15,593 bases of DNA from Chloroflexota bacterium (GCA_025935655.1 JAICUV010000055.1:1-15593), one strand, 5' to 3'; numbered from the stretch's first letter, positions 6,374 to 12,893 are shown. Numbers and translations are program-made. The notes: a model not told the origin generated them from the letters alone.

Positions 6374-7582
6374 GTGCCGCTGCCGTCGCTCGCCCGCATC
6401 CCCGCCCCGCCCGACCCGATCCTCGGGCTCGCCGAGACGTTCAGGGCGGACACGCGCACCGGCAAGGTCAACCTCTCGTCGGGCGTGTTCGTGGATGACA
6501 CCGGCACGACGCCGGTGCTCCAGACGGTCATCGAGGCCGAGCGGCGGCTGGCCGACGCGGCGGGAACGAAGCTCTACCGCCCGATCGACGGCGAGGCCGG
6601 GTACCGGGAGCAGGTGCGGGCGCTCGTGCTCGGGGCGGACCACGAGGCGGTGACCTCCGGGCGCGCCCTCGCCACGCAGACGCCGGGCGGCACGGGCGGG
6701 CTGCGCGTCGCGGCGGACCTGGTGCGCTCGACCGGCGGCGGCCAGACGATGTGGATGAGCGAGCCGACGTGGCCCAACCACCCGCAGATGTTCCACGCGG
6801 CGGGCTTCCGGGTCCGGACGTATCCCTACACCGACCCGACGGGGCTCCGGATCGACGAGGAGGCGATGCTCGGCGCGCTCGCCGGTGCCTCGCCGGGCGA
6901 CGTCGTCCTGCTCCACGGCGCGTGCCACAACCCCACGGGCGTGGACCCCTCGCCCGAGCTGTGGCGACGGATCGGCGACGTCATCGAGGAGCGACGGCTG
7001 CTCCCGCTCGTCGACCTCGCCTACCAGGGATTCGGCGACGGGCTGCGCGAGGACGCGGCCGGGCTGCTGGAGCTCGTGCGACCGGGGTCCGAGCTCATCG
7101 TCTCGACCTCGTTCTCCAAGACGTTCTCGCTGTACGCGGAGCGGGTGGGGGCGGTGATCGTCATCGCGTCGTCGGCGGCGGACGCGGCGGCGGTCCAGTC
7201 GCACGTGAAGGCCGTGATCCGGGTCAACTACTCGAACCCGCCGGCGCACGGCGCCGACGTCGTGCGGACGATCCTCGCCGACGCCGAGCTGCGCCCGCGC
7301 TGGGAGCTCGAGCTCGCGGCGATGCGCAACCGGATCAAGGACAATCGCCGGCTGCTGGTCTCGGCGCTCGAGGCCAGGTCGGTCCCGGGCAACTGGTCGT
7401 CGATCGCGACCCAGCGCGGGATGTTCGCGCTGCTCGGGCTCACGACGCACCAGGTCGCCCGGCTGCGCGACGAGCATGGCGTCTACGTCGTGGGCCACGG
7501 CCGGATCAACGTCGCGGGGTTCACGCCCGACAACCTCGACCCCTTCGCCGACGCCCTCGCCGCGGTCATCGCGACGAGCTAG
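6374..7582 (+). CDS. Class I aspartate/aromatic-amino-acid aminotransferase
   Basis: This 402-residue PLP enzyme transfers amino groups between aspartate or aromatic amino acids and 2-oxoglutarate. The start at GTG 6374 gives an N-terminus ending in PPDPILGLAETFR, which matches AspC/TyrB proteins. In this numbering the ring-stacking Trp is in PTWPNH (Trp133) and HNPTG gives Asn186. Asp214 and Tyr217 (VDLAYQG) hold the cofactor. The Schiff-base lysine is Lys249 in TSFSKTFSLYAERVG. Arg283 (RVNYSNPP) matches the side-chain carboxylate arginine of aspartate aminotransferases, and Arg377 (GRINVAG) binds the alpha-carboxylate. All catalytic residues are present and the length is usual (about 396-405). 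Aspartate versus aromatic preference is not decided by these motifs, so I give no symbol. It is a single gene, divergent from moxR and convergent with the XRE gene. Confidence 0.92.
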   Translation: MPLPSLARIPAPPDPILGLAETFRADTRTGKVNLSSGVFVDDTGTTPVLQTVIEAERRLADAAGTKLYRPIDGEAGYREQVRALVLGADHEAVTSGRALATQTPGGTGGLRVAADLVRSTGGGQTMWMSEPTWPNHPQMFHAAGFRVRTYPYTDPTGLRIDEEAMLGALAGASPGDVVLLHGACHNPTGVDPSPELWRRIGDVIEERRLLPLVDLAYQGFGDGLREDAAGLLELVRPGSELIVSTSFSKTFSLYAERVGAVIVIASSAADAAAVQSHVKAVIRVNYSNPPAHGADVVRTILADAELRPRWELELAAMRNRIKDNRRLLVSALEARSVPGNWSSIATQRGMFALLGLTTHQVARLRDEHGVYVVGHGRINVAGFTPDNLDPFADALAAVIATS

Positions 7583-7670
7583 TTCGTCTCGCGCGGCGCG
7601 CCCGGCGGCCCCGGTCGTGCGTCAACCGGCGTCACGGCGGGGCTCCGGTCGTTCGAGGCGCGCGCCCGCG

Positions 7671-8399
7671 TCACGCAGCGAAGAGGCGGGGCTCGGGTCC
7701 CTCGAGGCGCGCCCAGATCATCGCGGCGCCCGGCCAGGCACCGTCGCCGGTCAGGGCTTCGAGCGCGTCGCGCGGATCGGCCGGGTACGCCTCGCGGAGC
7801 TGGCGGCGCGCCGCCACCGCGACCTCGCGATTCGCCCGTGTCCAGCGCACGACGAGCAGGCGCGACACCGCGGGATCGGCCTCGCGCGCCCAGGCAGACC
7901 ACGGCGTCGCGGAGGGTAGCGAGTCCGCCTTCTCGCGGCTCCAGCGGAGGATCTGCTCGACGCGCCGAACATCCGACTCGAGCTCGGTCGCGACCAGGAG
8001 CCGAGCCAGCGGCTCCTCGAGGACGGCGTCGATCCAGCCCCTCGCGGGGCGTTGGACGGCGACCTCGGGCGTTGCGCGCCACCGGCGGTGGAGCGACGCC
8101 AGCAGCAGCTCGGCCATGCGGACCTGGTGCCGATCGCGGATCTGCGGACCGGTGTTCGGGTAGGGCCGAGCCGTGAAGTCGGCCCCGAGCGCCGCGGCGA
8201 TCCGGACGTACGTCTCGATCGATGGCGCCCGGCGCCCGGCCTCCATCTTCGTGATGAACGACGGGTCAACGCCCGCGACACGCGCGACGGCGACCCGGCT
8301 CACGCCGGCGTCCACGCGAAGCTGGCGGAGGTCGTCCGCGATCGATCGGCGGATGGCCGCGGCACGGCGGTCGGCGTCGAGCTGCAGTCTGGTCGGCAT
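7671..8399 (-). CDS. XRE-family HTH protein with variant PD-(D/E)XK-like C-terminus
   Basis: This 242-residue protein has an N-terminal Cro/C1-type helix-turn-helix at about 19-73, with ADDLRQLRVDAGVSRVAVA, then DPSFITKMEAGRRAPSIETY as the recognition-helix region. The C-terminal part (about 88-235) resembles the domain of actinobacterial and chloroflexal XRE proteins, whose pattern is RGxID, about ten residues, a hydrophobic strand ending in ExK, then a helix with a lysine. Here RGWID (Asp124) and LLVATELES (Glu139, Glu141) fit, and Lys157 fits the later lysine. The lysine of ExK is replaced by Glu, so any nuclease chemistry may be lost. It is probably a DNA-binding regulator. There is no clear Shine-Dalgarno before ATG 8399. 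The long upstream region holds repeated boxes and hairpins that may be its operators. Confidence 0.78.
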   Translation of the reverse strand: MPTRLQLDADRRAAAIRRSIADDLRQLRVDAGVSRVAVARVAGVDPSFITKMEAGRRAPSIETYVRIAAALGADFTARPYPNTGPQIRDRHQVRMAELLLASLHRRWRATPEVAVQRPARGWIDAVLEEPLARLLVATELESDVRRVEQILRWSREKADSLPSATPWSAWAREADPAVSRLLVVRWTRANREVAVAARRQLREAYPADPRDALEALTGDGAWPGAAMIWARLEGPEPRLFAA

Positions 8400-8459
8400 G
8401 CTGGACAGTGAACACCGGGCCGCTCACCCGCGGCTTAAGTGGCACCGCGGCGGGTCACG

Positions 8460-8577
8460 GGGACCGCCAGTCAAGTTCTCGCGCCCAAGTCGCGAGTCTG
8501 GGGGCTACCAGTCCCCCAAACGGCTCCCACAGGGCCTGCCGCGGTCGAATAGAGGCAGTCTCAGGGACCGACAGTCA
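8460..8577. repeat. Pair of 14-bp near-perfect direct repeats
   Basis: GGGACCGCCAGTCA at 8460-8473 and GGGACCGACAGTCA at 8564-8577 match at 13 of 14 positions, 104 nt start to start. They bracket the three hairpins upstream of the XRE gene. They could be paired regulator-binding sites or remnants of an insertion. Confidence 0.55.
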
Positions 8578-8625
8578 CAACGCGAACGGGCGTGACCCAG
8601 AAACGTGACGGCCAGTCCCCGCGGC

Positions 8626-8690
8626 GGGCGTGCGCGCGGGCGTGCGCGCGGGCGTGCGCGGCAGGCGTGCGGGCGTACAGGCTGGCGTGC
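8626..8690. repeat. Degenerate GC-rich tandem repeat (GGGCGTGCGCGC)
   Basis: The 12-nt unit GGGCGTGCGCGC is perfect at 8626-8637 and 8638-8649. It then decays into GGGCGTGCGCG (8650-8660), AGGCGTGCG and GGCGTGCG-type variants to about 8690. It lies in noncoding DNA beyond the DUF2029 stop. The alternating purine-pyrimidine GCGTGCGCGC tracts could adopt unusual structure. Confidence 0.7.
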
Positions 8691-8760
8691 GCGGCGACCG
8701 CGGCGGGCGTCGGGCGACCACGCACGTGCCCGCCGGGCGTACCGAGGCCCGAGCGGCCAC

Positions 8761-8812
8761 GGCGCACGAACGGCTCACGCCGCCGGCGCGGGGCCCTCGC
8801 GGCGCACGAACG
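8761..8812. repeat. 12-bp direct repeat flanking the DUF2029 stop codon
   Basis: GGCGCACGAACG is found at 8761-8772 and again at 8801-8812, on either side of the stop codon at 8775-8777. The inner copy codes for part of the SFVRRE segment near the C-terminus. It may mark a small duplication of the gene's 3' end. Confidence 0.5.
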
Positions 8813-9665
8813 AGCGGACGCGCGCCCAGGCACGGCCGCGCTCCTCGGGAGTCGTCAGCGGGATCACCCCCAGCAGCATCGACAGCGAGCCGTACCACAG
8901 CGCCGGCAGCGCCAGCATCGCGCCCACGGGGACCGTCCAGCGCTGGTTGCGCAGCGCGCCCCAGACGATGAGCGCCACGCCGATCGGGCCGCGCACGAGG
9001 AGCGGGATCGGAATCGACGCCCACGTGCCGCCCTTGCCCGTGTTGGCCGCCAGCAGCTCGAACCAGGAGAACCAGTTGTGCGGCGTCAGGACGAACGACA
9101 CCGCGACGACTGCGCCCGTCGCCCCCAGCGCGATCGCCAGCGATCGCCACTCGCGGCGCACGGCGAACCACAGCAGGCCGACCCCCGGCGTGATCTTCGT
9201 GAGCAGCACGAAGGCCCACGTCCACGGCCAGCGGAACCCCCACACGATCGCGACCGTGAGCAGGAGCGAGATGTTGCCGCCGGCGATCTCCATCGCCCCC
9301 ACGGCCATGCCGAGCAGGAACAGGTCCCGGCCGGTGAGGACCCACACGGCGCCGATGAGGATCGCCGTCCACGCGGCCACGAACCACGTCCAGGGCAGGA
9401 AGTTCAAGGGATAGACGAGCATCGCGAACGCCGGTGAGTACGGGTACGCGCCGATGGCGTTCCAGTCGCTGCGTCCCGTGTACAGGTCCGCGAGGTTGAG
9501 CCCGTGGTAGCTCCGTGCGTCCTGTGCGGTGACGACCTGGCCCGAGAACGGGTCGCTGACGTTGATCGAGGGATCGGAGCCCGCGATGACGAGGACCCAC
9601 ACGACCACCGCGACCGCGATGTTGAGCCAGTCGCGGCGCGTCAGGGAGCGGAGGGCGGAGGGCAT
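8775..9665 (-). CDS. DUF2029/GT87-like polytopic membrane glycosyltransferase
   Basis: This 296-residue membrane protein has about seven hydrophobic segments: roughly 13-29, 79-90, 95-112, 115-142, 147-167, 175-193 and 220-270. The loop between the first and second carries SDPFSGQ and the aromatic GAYPYSPAFAMLVYPL motif. Family 87 (DUF2029) members share YPYSP-like motifs and transfer mannose or other sugars from polyprenyl-phosphate donors. The LTKITPGVGLLWFAVRREWR segment also fits. It is shorter than many members (about 400 residues), so the exact activity is uncertain. I chose ATG at 9665; the frame extends to 9797, but that extension is Arg-rich and unlike a membrane protein. It is downstream of the protease gene on the same strand, but 303 nt and a strong hairpin separate them. 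Confidence 0.75.
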   Translation of the reverse strand: MPSALRSLTRRDWLNIAVAVVVWVLVIAGSDPSINVSDPFSGQVVTAQDARSYHGLNLADLYTGRSDWNAIGAYPYSPAFAMLVYPLNFLPWTWFVAAWTAILIGAVWVLTGRDLFLLGMAVGAMEIAGGNISLLLTVAIVWGFRWPWTWAFVLLTKITPGVGLLWFAVRREWRSLAIALGATGAVVAVSFVLTPHNWFSWFELLAANTGKGGTWASIPIPLLVRGPIGVALIVWGALRNQRWTVPVGAMLALPALWYGSLSMLLGVIPLTTPEERGRAWARVRSFVRREGPAPAA

Positions 9666-9968
9666 GACCCGCCCATTGTGGGTCAGGCGCAGGTCACGGG
9701 GCCGGGAATCGAAACGGCCGGCGAGTGCCGGCCGTTCGAACGCGTTCGCAGCGCGATGAGCGTTCTCGACGATTGCTCGCGGGATACCCCGCACCACCGA
9801 TCATCTCGCACCGGTCAATTGCCCCAGACCCTACCGGTCCCCATCGATTCGGTGCCGGGACGCACCGTCGGCGCGCGATTGCGATGGAATCGGAACGGCC
9901 CCGCCGGATCCGTCGACATTCGCCGGCGACAGGGCCGTCCACGCGGTTGCCCAGGGGAAGGCGGTTGC
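9666..9968. other. 303-nt noncoding spacer between protease and DUF2029 genes
   Basis: I see no gene here. It holds a strong hairpin at 9713-9736, an 18-bp tandem duplication that starts in it at 9943 and runs into the protease stop, and a CACAAT hexamer at 9675-9680 (minus strand). The hexamer could be a weak -10 for the DUF2029 gene, 9 nt before its ATG. Other inverted repeats are too short to support. Confidence 0.55.
9713..9736 (-). terminator. Strong hairpin, candidate terminator after the protease gene
   Basis: AACGGCCGGC and GCCGGCCGTT form a perfect 10-bp stem around a GAGT loop (plus strand). On the minus strand the stem ends in TT and is followed by TCGATTCC, a weak T-tract. It sits 233 nt past the protease stop and 48 nt before the DUF2029 start, so it may separate the two transcripts. 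The poor T-run leaves open a regulatory or structural role. Confidence 0.5.
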
Positions 9969-9978
9969 CTAGGGGAAG
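9943..9978. repeat. 18-bp tandem duplication across the protease stop codon
   Basis: GCGGTTGCCCAGGGGAAG (9943-9960) is followed directly by GCGGTTGCCTAGGGGAAG (9961-9978), with one difference. In the second copy that base makes the TAG stop (9969-9971) of the protease gene; in the first copy the same codon would be TGG. The duplication therefore covers the last codons and the stop. Confidence 0.85.
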
Positions 9979-10967
9979 ACGGTCCGGACGGTGCTCACGC
10001 CGAGGGTCCCGGCGACGGCGTCGTCGAAGGTCGTCTTCGTGTTGCTGTTGAACTTCGGGCCGTACATGTTCTTCACGCCCGAGTACCCGTACGAGTTGAG
10101 CGAGCTGAGGATCGTCCCGCTCGCCTTGGTCACGTCACTCGACTCGACCCACGGACCGCCGGACGAGCCGCCCGTCATGTCGCACGCCATCGACCAGGTC
10201 GTGTTGCCCGTGTTCGCGTCGGTGCCGATCGGGCCCTTGCAGTAGGTCAGGTCGTAGCCGTGGTACTTCCCGGCCGCGGGATACCCGAACGCCCACAGCG
10301 TGTCGCCCTTCGCGACGCCGCTGTACTGGATGCCGAGGCTGCCGACGGTGTCGTCGAGCTTCGCGTTTCCTGAGAGCCCGCCCGTACTGACGCGCGCGAA
10401 GCCCCAGTCGTACTGGACCGCGGTGTTGTTGAACGAGCCGGCGGTCGCGAACGACTTGTGGGCATAGAGGGAGTCGGCGACCCAGCAGCCGTACAGGCTG
10501 GCGGAGCAGGTGTACGTGCCCTTCGAGTCGAACGACGGGATGAACTCCCAGAACGTGGCGAAGGTGCCGTCGTTCTCCACGACGCAGTGGCCGGCCGTCA
10601 GTACGACGGAGACGTTGCTGTTGTTCTCAGTGACCACGGTCCCGGAGCAGATGTAGTCGGAGCCGCCCATCGTGAACAGCACCTTGCCGCTGATCTTGAC
10701 GATGTCCCCGCCGCCCGTGTACGAGGCGCCGGTCACGGCGCCGGTGCCGCCGCCGCCCGGCTTGGCGTTGGGCTGGAACCCCTTCACCGCGTCGAACGTG
10801 AAGTCCCGCGGCTTCGCGTTGGCGATCCGCTGCGGCGTCCAGTAGGCCATCACCTTCGCGTGGTAGGCCGCCCTCGCGTTCGCGGGCTGGGCGGCGGTGA
10901 CCGCGCCGGGCAGCAGGGCGACGAGCATGAGCGGCGCGAACAGGAGCGCGACCTTGCGAGAACGCAC
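9969..10967 (-). CDS. Secreted trypsin-like (S1) serine protease
   Basis: This 332-residue extracytoplasmic protease starts with GTG at 10967, preceded by GAGAGG 6 nt upstream. A signal peptide (MRSRK, a hydrophobic run 6-22, small residues to about 26) is followed by a likely pro-region with AYWTPQRIANAKPRDF (41-56), a motif common in secreted bacterial S1 proteases. A glycine-rich linker lies at 70-76. The catalytic triad is His127 (LTAGHC), Asp187 (YDWGFARV) and Ser269 (GGSSGGPW, with Ser where many proteases have Asp before the serine). Six cysteines pair plausibly: 107/128, 154/161 and 243/262. Asn/Thr/Ser codons give it a lower GC content than its neighbours, which is partly composition of a secreted protein. 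The substrate is unknown. It is divergent from the LLM gene. Confidence 0.9.
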   Translation of the reverse strand: MRSRKVALLFAPLMLVALLPGAVTAAQPANARAAYHAKVMAYWTPQRIANAKPRDFTFDAVKGFQPNAKPGGGGTGAVTGASYTGGGDIVKISGKVLFTMGGSDYICSGTVVTENNSNVSVVLTAGHCVVENDGTFATFWEFIPSFDSKGTYTCSASLYGCWVADSLYAHKSFATAGSFNNTAVQYDWGFARVSTGGLSGNAKLDDTVGSLGIQYSGVAKGDTLWAFGYPAAGKYHGYDLTYCKGPIGTDANTGNTTWSMACDMTGGSSGGPWVESSDVTKASGTILSSLNSYGYSGVKNMYGPKFNSNTKTTFDDAVAGTLGVSTVRTVFP

Positions 10968-10973
10968 GGGAGA

Positions 10974-10979
10974 CCTCTC
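10974..10979 (-). promoter_or_regulatory. Ribosome-binding site of the protease gene
   Basis: GAGAGG on the minus strand is 6 nt upstream of the GTG at 10967. It supports that GTG, which also gives a clean signal peptide. Confidence 0.55.
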
Positions 10980-11042
10980 GTGGCAGGCGACGAGGAGCGG
11001 CGCAACCGCGGTGGCGTCCGAATGAAGCCCCCGCGAGACGCA

Positions 11043-11057
11043 CGGGGAATCTCCCCG
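11043..11057. promoter_or_regulatory. Inverted repeat in the protease/LLM divergent spacer
   Basis: CGGGGA and TCCCCG flank an ATC centre, a 15-bp symmetrical site. A TTGACG at 11080-11085 (minus strand) may be a -35 for the protease; if so, this palindrome would cover the -10/start area like an operator. The matching -10 (GGCATC) is poor, so this is tentative. Confidence 0.25.
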
Positions 11058-11146
11058 ATGCCCGCCATGATGGAGCCGCCGTCAAGGTCACCGGACCGCA
11101 CAGGGAGACGACGCACTGCAGGTCGGGACGACGGCCCGCGGACCCG

Positions 11147-11152
11147 TACCAT
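11147..11152 (+). promoter_or_regulatory. Candidate -10 box of a leaderless promoter for the LLM gene
   Basis: TACCAT (TANNNT) ends exactly 6 nt before the ATG at 11159, and no Shine-Dalgarno is present, so the transcript would begin at the start codon. The spacing is the same as at ldh. No clear -35 is seen. Confidence 0.42.
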
Positions 11153-11158
11153 GGCCCG

Positions 11159-12070
11159 ATGAAGATCGGACTCGTGCTCCCGATGAACGACTCGGACGGG
11201 CCCGGCGCAGGTGCGTGGCCGCGTCTCAAGAAGCTGGCCCGCCTCGCCGAGACGGGCGGGATCGACAGCCTGTGGCTGTACGACCACCTCATCTTCCGCC
11301 TCCCGGACCAGGAGGAGGACGGCATCCACGAGGCGATGTCGCTGCTGGCGGCCGTGGCCGGTGCCACCGAACGCGCCGAGCTCGGGACGATCGTCCTCGG
11401 GACCGCGTTCCGGCCGCCGGCGCTCACCGCGAAGATGGCGGCGACCATCGACGAGATCGCGAACGGGCGCCTCATCCTCGGCCTCGGGACGGGCTGGCAC
11501 GAGCCCGAGTACACGGCCTTCGGCTACCCGTTCGACCACCGCGTCGGCCGGTTCGAGGAGGTCCTCCAGATCGTCGTGCCGCTCGTTCGCGGCGAGCGGG
11601 TGACGTTCCACGGTCGCTTCCACCACGTCGAGGACGCCGTCCTGATCCCGCCGCCGCCGCGCCCGGGCCGCCTTCCCGGACGGATGCCGATCCTCATCGC
11701 GGCAAAGGGCGAGCGGATGCTCCGCCTCACCGCGCGCCACGCCGACGCGTGGAACACCGCCTGGTACGGCTTCCCCAACGAGCGCTCGGCGGGGCGCATC
11801 GCGGACGTCCGCGCCGCGTGCGAGGCGGAGGGCCGCGACCCCGCGACCCTGGAGCTCACGGTCGGCCTCACGGTCGACACCGCGACGACCGAGCCCGGCC
11901 GGCCCGGCGCCGCGGACGCACTGCCGCCCGACGAGAGCGAGATCGCACGCGCTTTCGACGCGTGGCGTGACCTCGGCATCGGGACGGTGCAGGTCGACCT
12001 CCGGCCGGTCGACGAGCGCACGATCGAGCTGCTGCTCGGGGCTCGCCGGCGGCACCTCGGCGAGCGCTGA
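11159..12070 (+). CDS. LLM-class (luciferase-like) probable F420-dependent oxidoreductase
   Basis: This 303-residue TIM-barrel flavin/F420 enzyme of the bacterial luciferase superfamily acts in the cytoplasm. It begins MKIGLVLP. It has the features of F420-dependent members: a substrate-side Asp-His (YDHLIF, 41-46), LGTIVLGTAFRPP (75-87), the helix KMAATIDEIANGR (92-104), and the loop LGLGTGWHEPEY (107-118). The C-terminal barrel includes MPILIAAKGERMLRLTARHAD (176-196). These enzymes reduce or oxidise small organic substrates with F420 or FMN. The substrate is unknown, and F420 use is inferred from family resemblance rather than a decisive residue. The methyltransferase starts 2 nt after its stop, so the two are probably one operon. 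ATG 11159 was chosen for its close TACCAT box. Confidence 0.85.
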   Translation: MKIGLVLPMNDSDGPGAGAWPRLKKLARLAETGGIDSLWLYDHLIFRLPDQEEDGIHEAMSLLAAVAGATERAELGTIVLGTAFRPPALTAKMAATIDEIANGRLILGLGTGWHEPEYTAFGYPFDHRVGRFEEVLQIVVPLVRGERVTFHGRFHHVEDAVLIPPPPRPGRLPGRMPILIAAKGERMLRLTARHADAWNTAWYGFPNERSAGRIADVRAACEAEGRDPATLELTVGLTVDTATTEPGRPGAADALPPDESEIARAFDAWRDLGIGTVQVDLRPVDERTIELLLGARRRHLGER

Positions 12071-12072
12071 GC

Positions 12073-12870
12073 GTGACCGAGCCCAGGGACGTCTCGCCGG
12101 CGGTCCTCCCCGAGCACGTCGCGGCCAACCGGGCCTCGTGGGACGCGGAGGCACCGCGGATGGTCGCGGCCGGCGAGCGCTCGTGGCGGGCGCGGCCGGG
12201 CGAGGAGACCTGGGGCATCTACGGCGTCCCCGAATCCGAGGTCCACCTGCTCCCCGACGACCTCGCGGGCAAGGACGCGATCGAGCTGGGCTGCGGGACG
12301 GGGTACGTCTCGGCGTGGATGGCCCGCCGTGGCGCGCGGCCGGTGGGCATCGACAACTCCGCCCGGCAGCTCGAGACCGCGACCCGGCTCCAGCGCGAGC
12401 ACGGCCTCGAGTTCCCGCTCCTCCTGGGCAGCGCGGAGGAGGTCCCCTACCCCGACGCCTCGTTCGATTTCGCGATCAGCGAGTACGGCGCCGTCCTGTG
12501 GGCCGACCCGGATCGCTGGGTCCCCGAGGCGGCCCGGCTGCTCCGGCCCGGCGGCCGGCTCCACGTGCTCACCAACAGCGTGCTCGCGTACCTCACCGCG
12601 CCGGCCGATGCGGACGCGGCGCTCGAGCAGCGACTCCACCGGCCGCAGTTCGGCATGCGCCGGATCACCTGGGACGGCGAGGACAGCGTCGAGTTCCACC
12701 TCTCGCACGGCGACTGGATCCGCCTGTTCCGGGCGAACGGGTTCGAGATCCTCGAGCTGCTCGAGCCGCGGGCGCCCGAAGGCGCGACCACCAGCTATGA
12801 CTGGGCGCCGTACGAATGGGCCCGCCAGTGGCCGGTCGAGGAGATCTGGAAGGTCCGCAAGGCCCGCTGA
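12073..12870 (+). CDS. Class I SAM-dependent methyltransferase
   Basis: This 265-residue Rossmann-fold methyltransferase has motif I IELGCGTGYVS at 70-80, with the acidic ribose-binding residue in VGIDNS (Asp94). Motif II-type GSAEEVPYPDASFDFAISEY is at 119-138, and the motif III region LLRPGGRLHVLTN lies at 156-168. The Ubie/methyltransf_11 class acts on small molecules or lipids; the acceptor cannot be read. The C-terminus has an aromatic-rich stretch (SYDWAPYEWARQWP) that may line the substrate site. The start is GTG, 2 nt after the LLM stop (translational coupling), and the stop is followed directly by a GC hairpin. The ABC exporter genes begin 137 nt further on the same strand and may be cotranscribed. 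An unrelated housekeeping role is also possible. Confidence 0.87.
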   Translation: MTEPRDVSPAVLPEHVAANRASWDAEAPRMVAAGERSWRARPGEETWGIYGVPESEVHLLPDDLAGKDAIELGCGTGYVSAWMARRGARPVGIDNSARQLETATRLQREHGLEFPLLLGSAEEVPYPDASFDFAISEYGAVLWADPDRWVPEAARLLRPGGRLHVLTNSVLAYLTAPADADAALEQRLHRPQFGMRRITWDGEDSVEFHLSHGDWIRLFRANGFEILELLEPRAPEGATTSYDWAPYEWARQWPVEEIWKVRKAR

Positions 12871-12893
12871 CCGGCCGCGCGAACGCCGGCCGG
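12871..12893 (+). terminator. GC hairpin after the methyltransferase stop
   Basis: CCGGCCG (12871-12877) and CGGCCGG (12887-12893) form a 7-bp stem with a 9-nt loop, immediately after the TGA. There is no T-tract, so it is at most a weak or factor-assisted terminator, and read-through to the ABC genes is possible. Confidence 0.3.

Larger units (their letters stand above)
8400..8774. other. 375-nt noncoding region with hairpins, boxes and GC repeats
   Basis: No convincing gene is seen between the XRE start and the DUF2029 stop. It contains a hairpin with CTCGCG/CGCGAG arms (8478-8496), a second with TGGGGG/CCCCCA arms (8499-8518) and a weaker CTGCC/GGCAG pair (8536-8558). An 8-bp inverted repeat, GGGTCACG at 8452-8459 and CGTGACCC at 8591-8598, encloses all three. 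Five CAGTC pentamers occur on the plus strand at 8468, 8509, 8556, 8572 and 8613. A degenerate GC-rich repeat lies at 8626-8690, and a GGCGGGC/GCCCGCC pair lies at 8702-8734. Part is presumably the XRE promoter and part the trailer of the DUF2029 gene; the rest could be a structured RNA. Confidence 0.6.

Noticed and set aside
5768..7498. 576-residue minus-strand ORF over the aminotransferase
   Set aside because: Low-complexity Arg/Asp/Pro composition; the plus strand carries a complete aminotransferase with all catalytic residues.
7583..7670. Bidirectional terminator between the aminotransferase and XRE genes
   Set aside because: Only short GC palindromes such as GGCGCGCC are present, with no stable stem followed by a T-run in either direction.
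8460..8528. tRNA-like fold on the minus strand
   Set aside because: One hairpin has an ACTGGTAG loop like a D-arm and another a 7-nt ACTTGGG loop like an anticodon arm, and the ends partly pair. However, there is no T-arm (no GTTCRA), no CCA, the linker is 3 nt and position 33 would be C, so it is not a tRNA.
8626..8690. CRISPR array
   Set aside because: The units are about 12 nt, directly abutting, degenerate and without spacers, and no cas gene is nearby.
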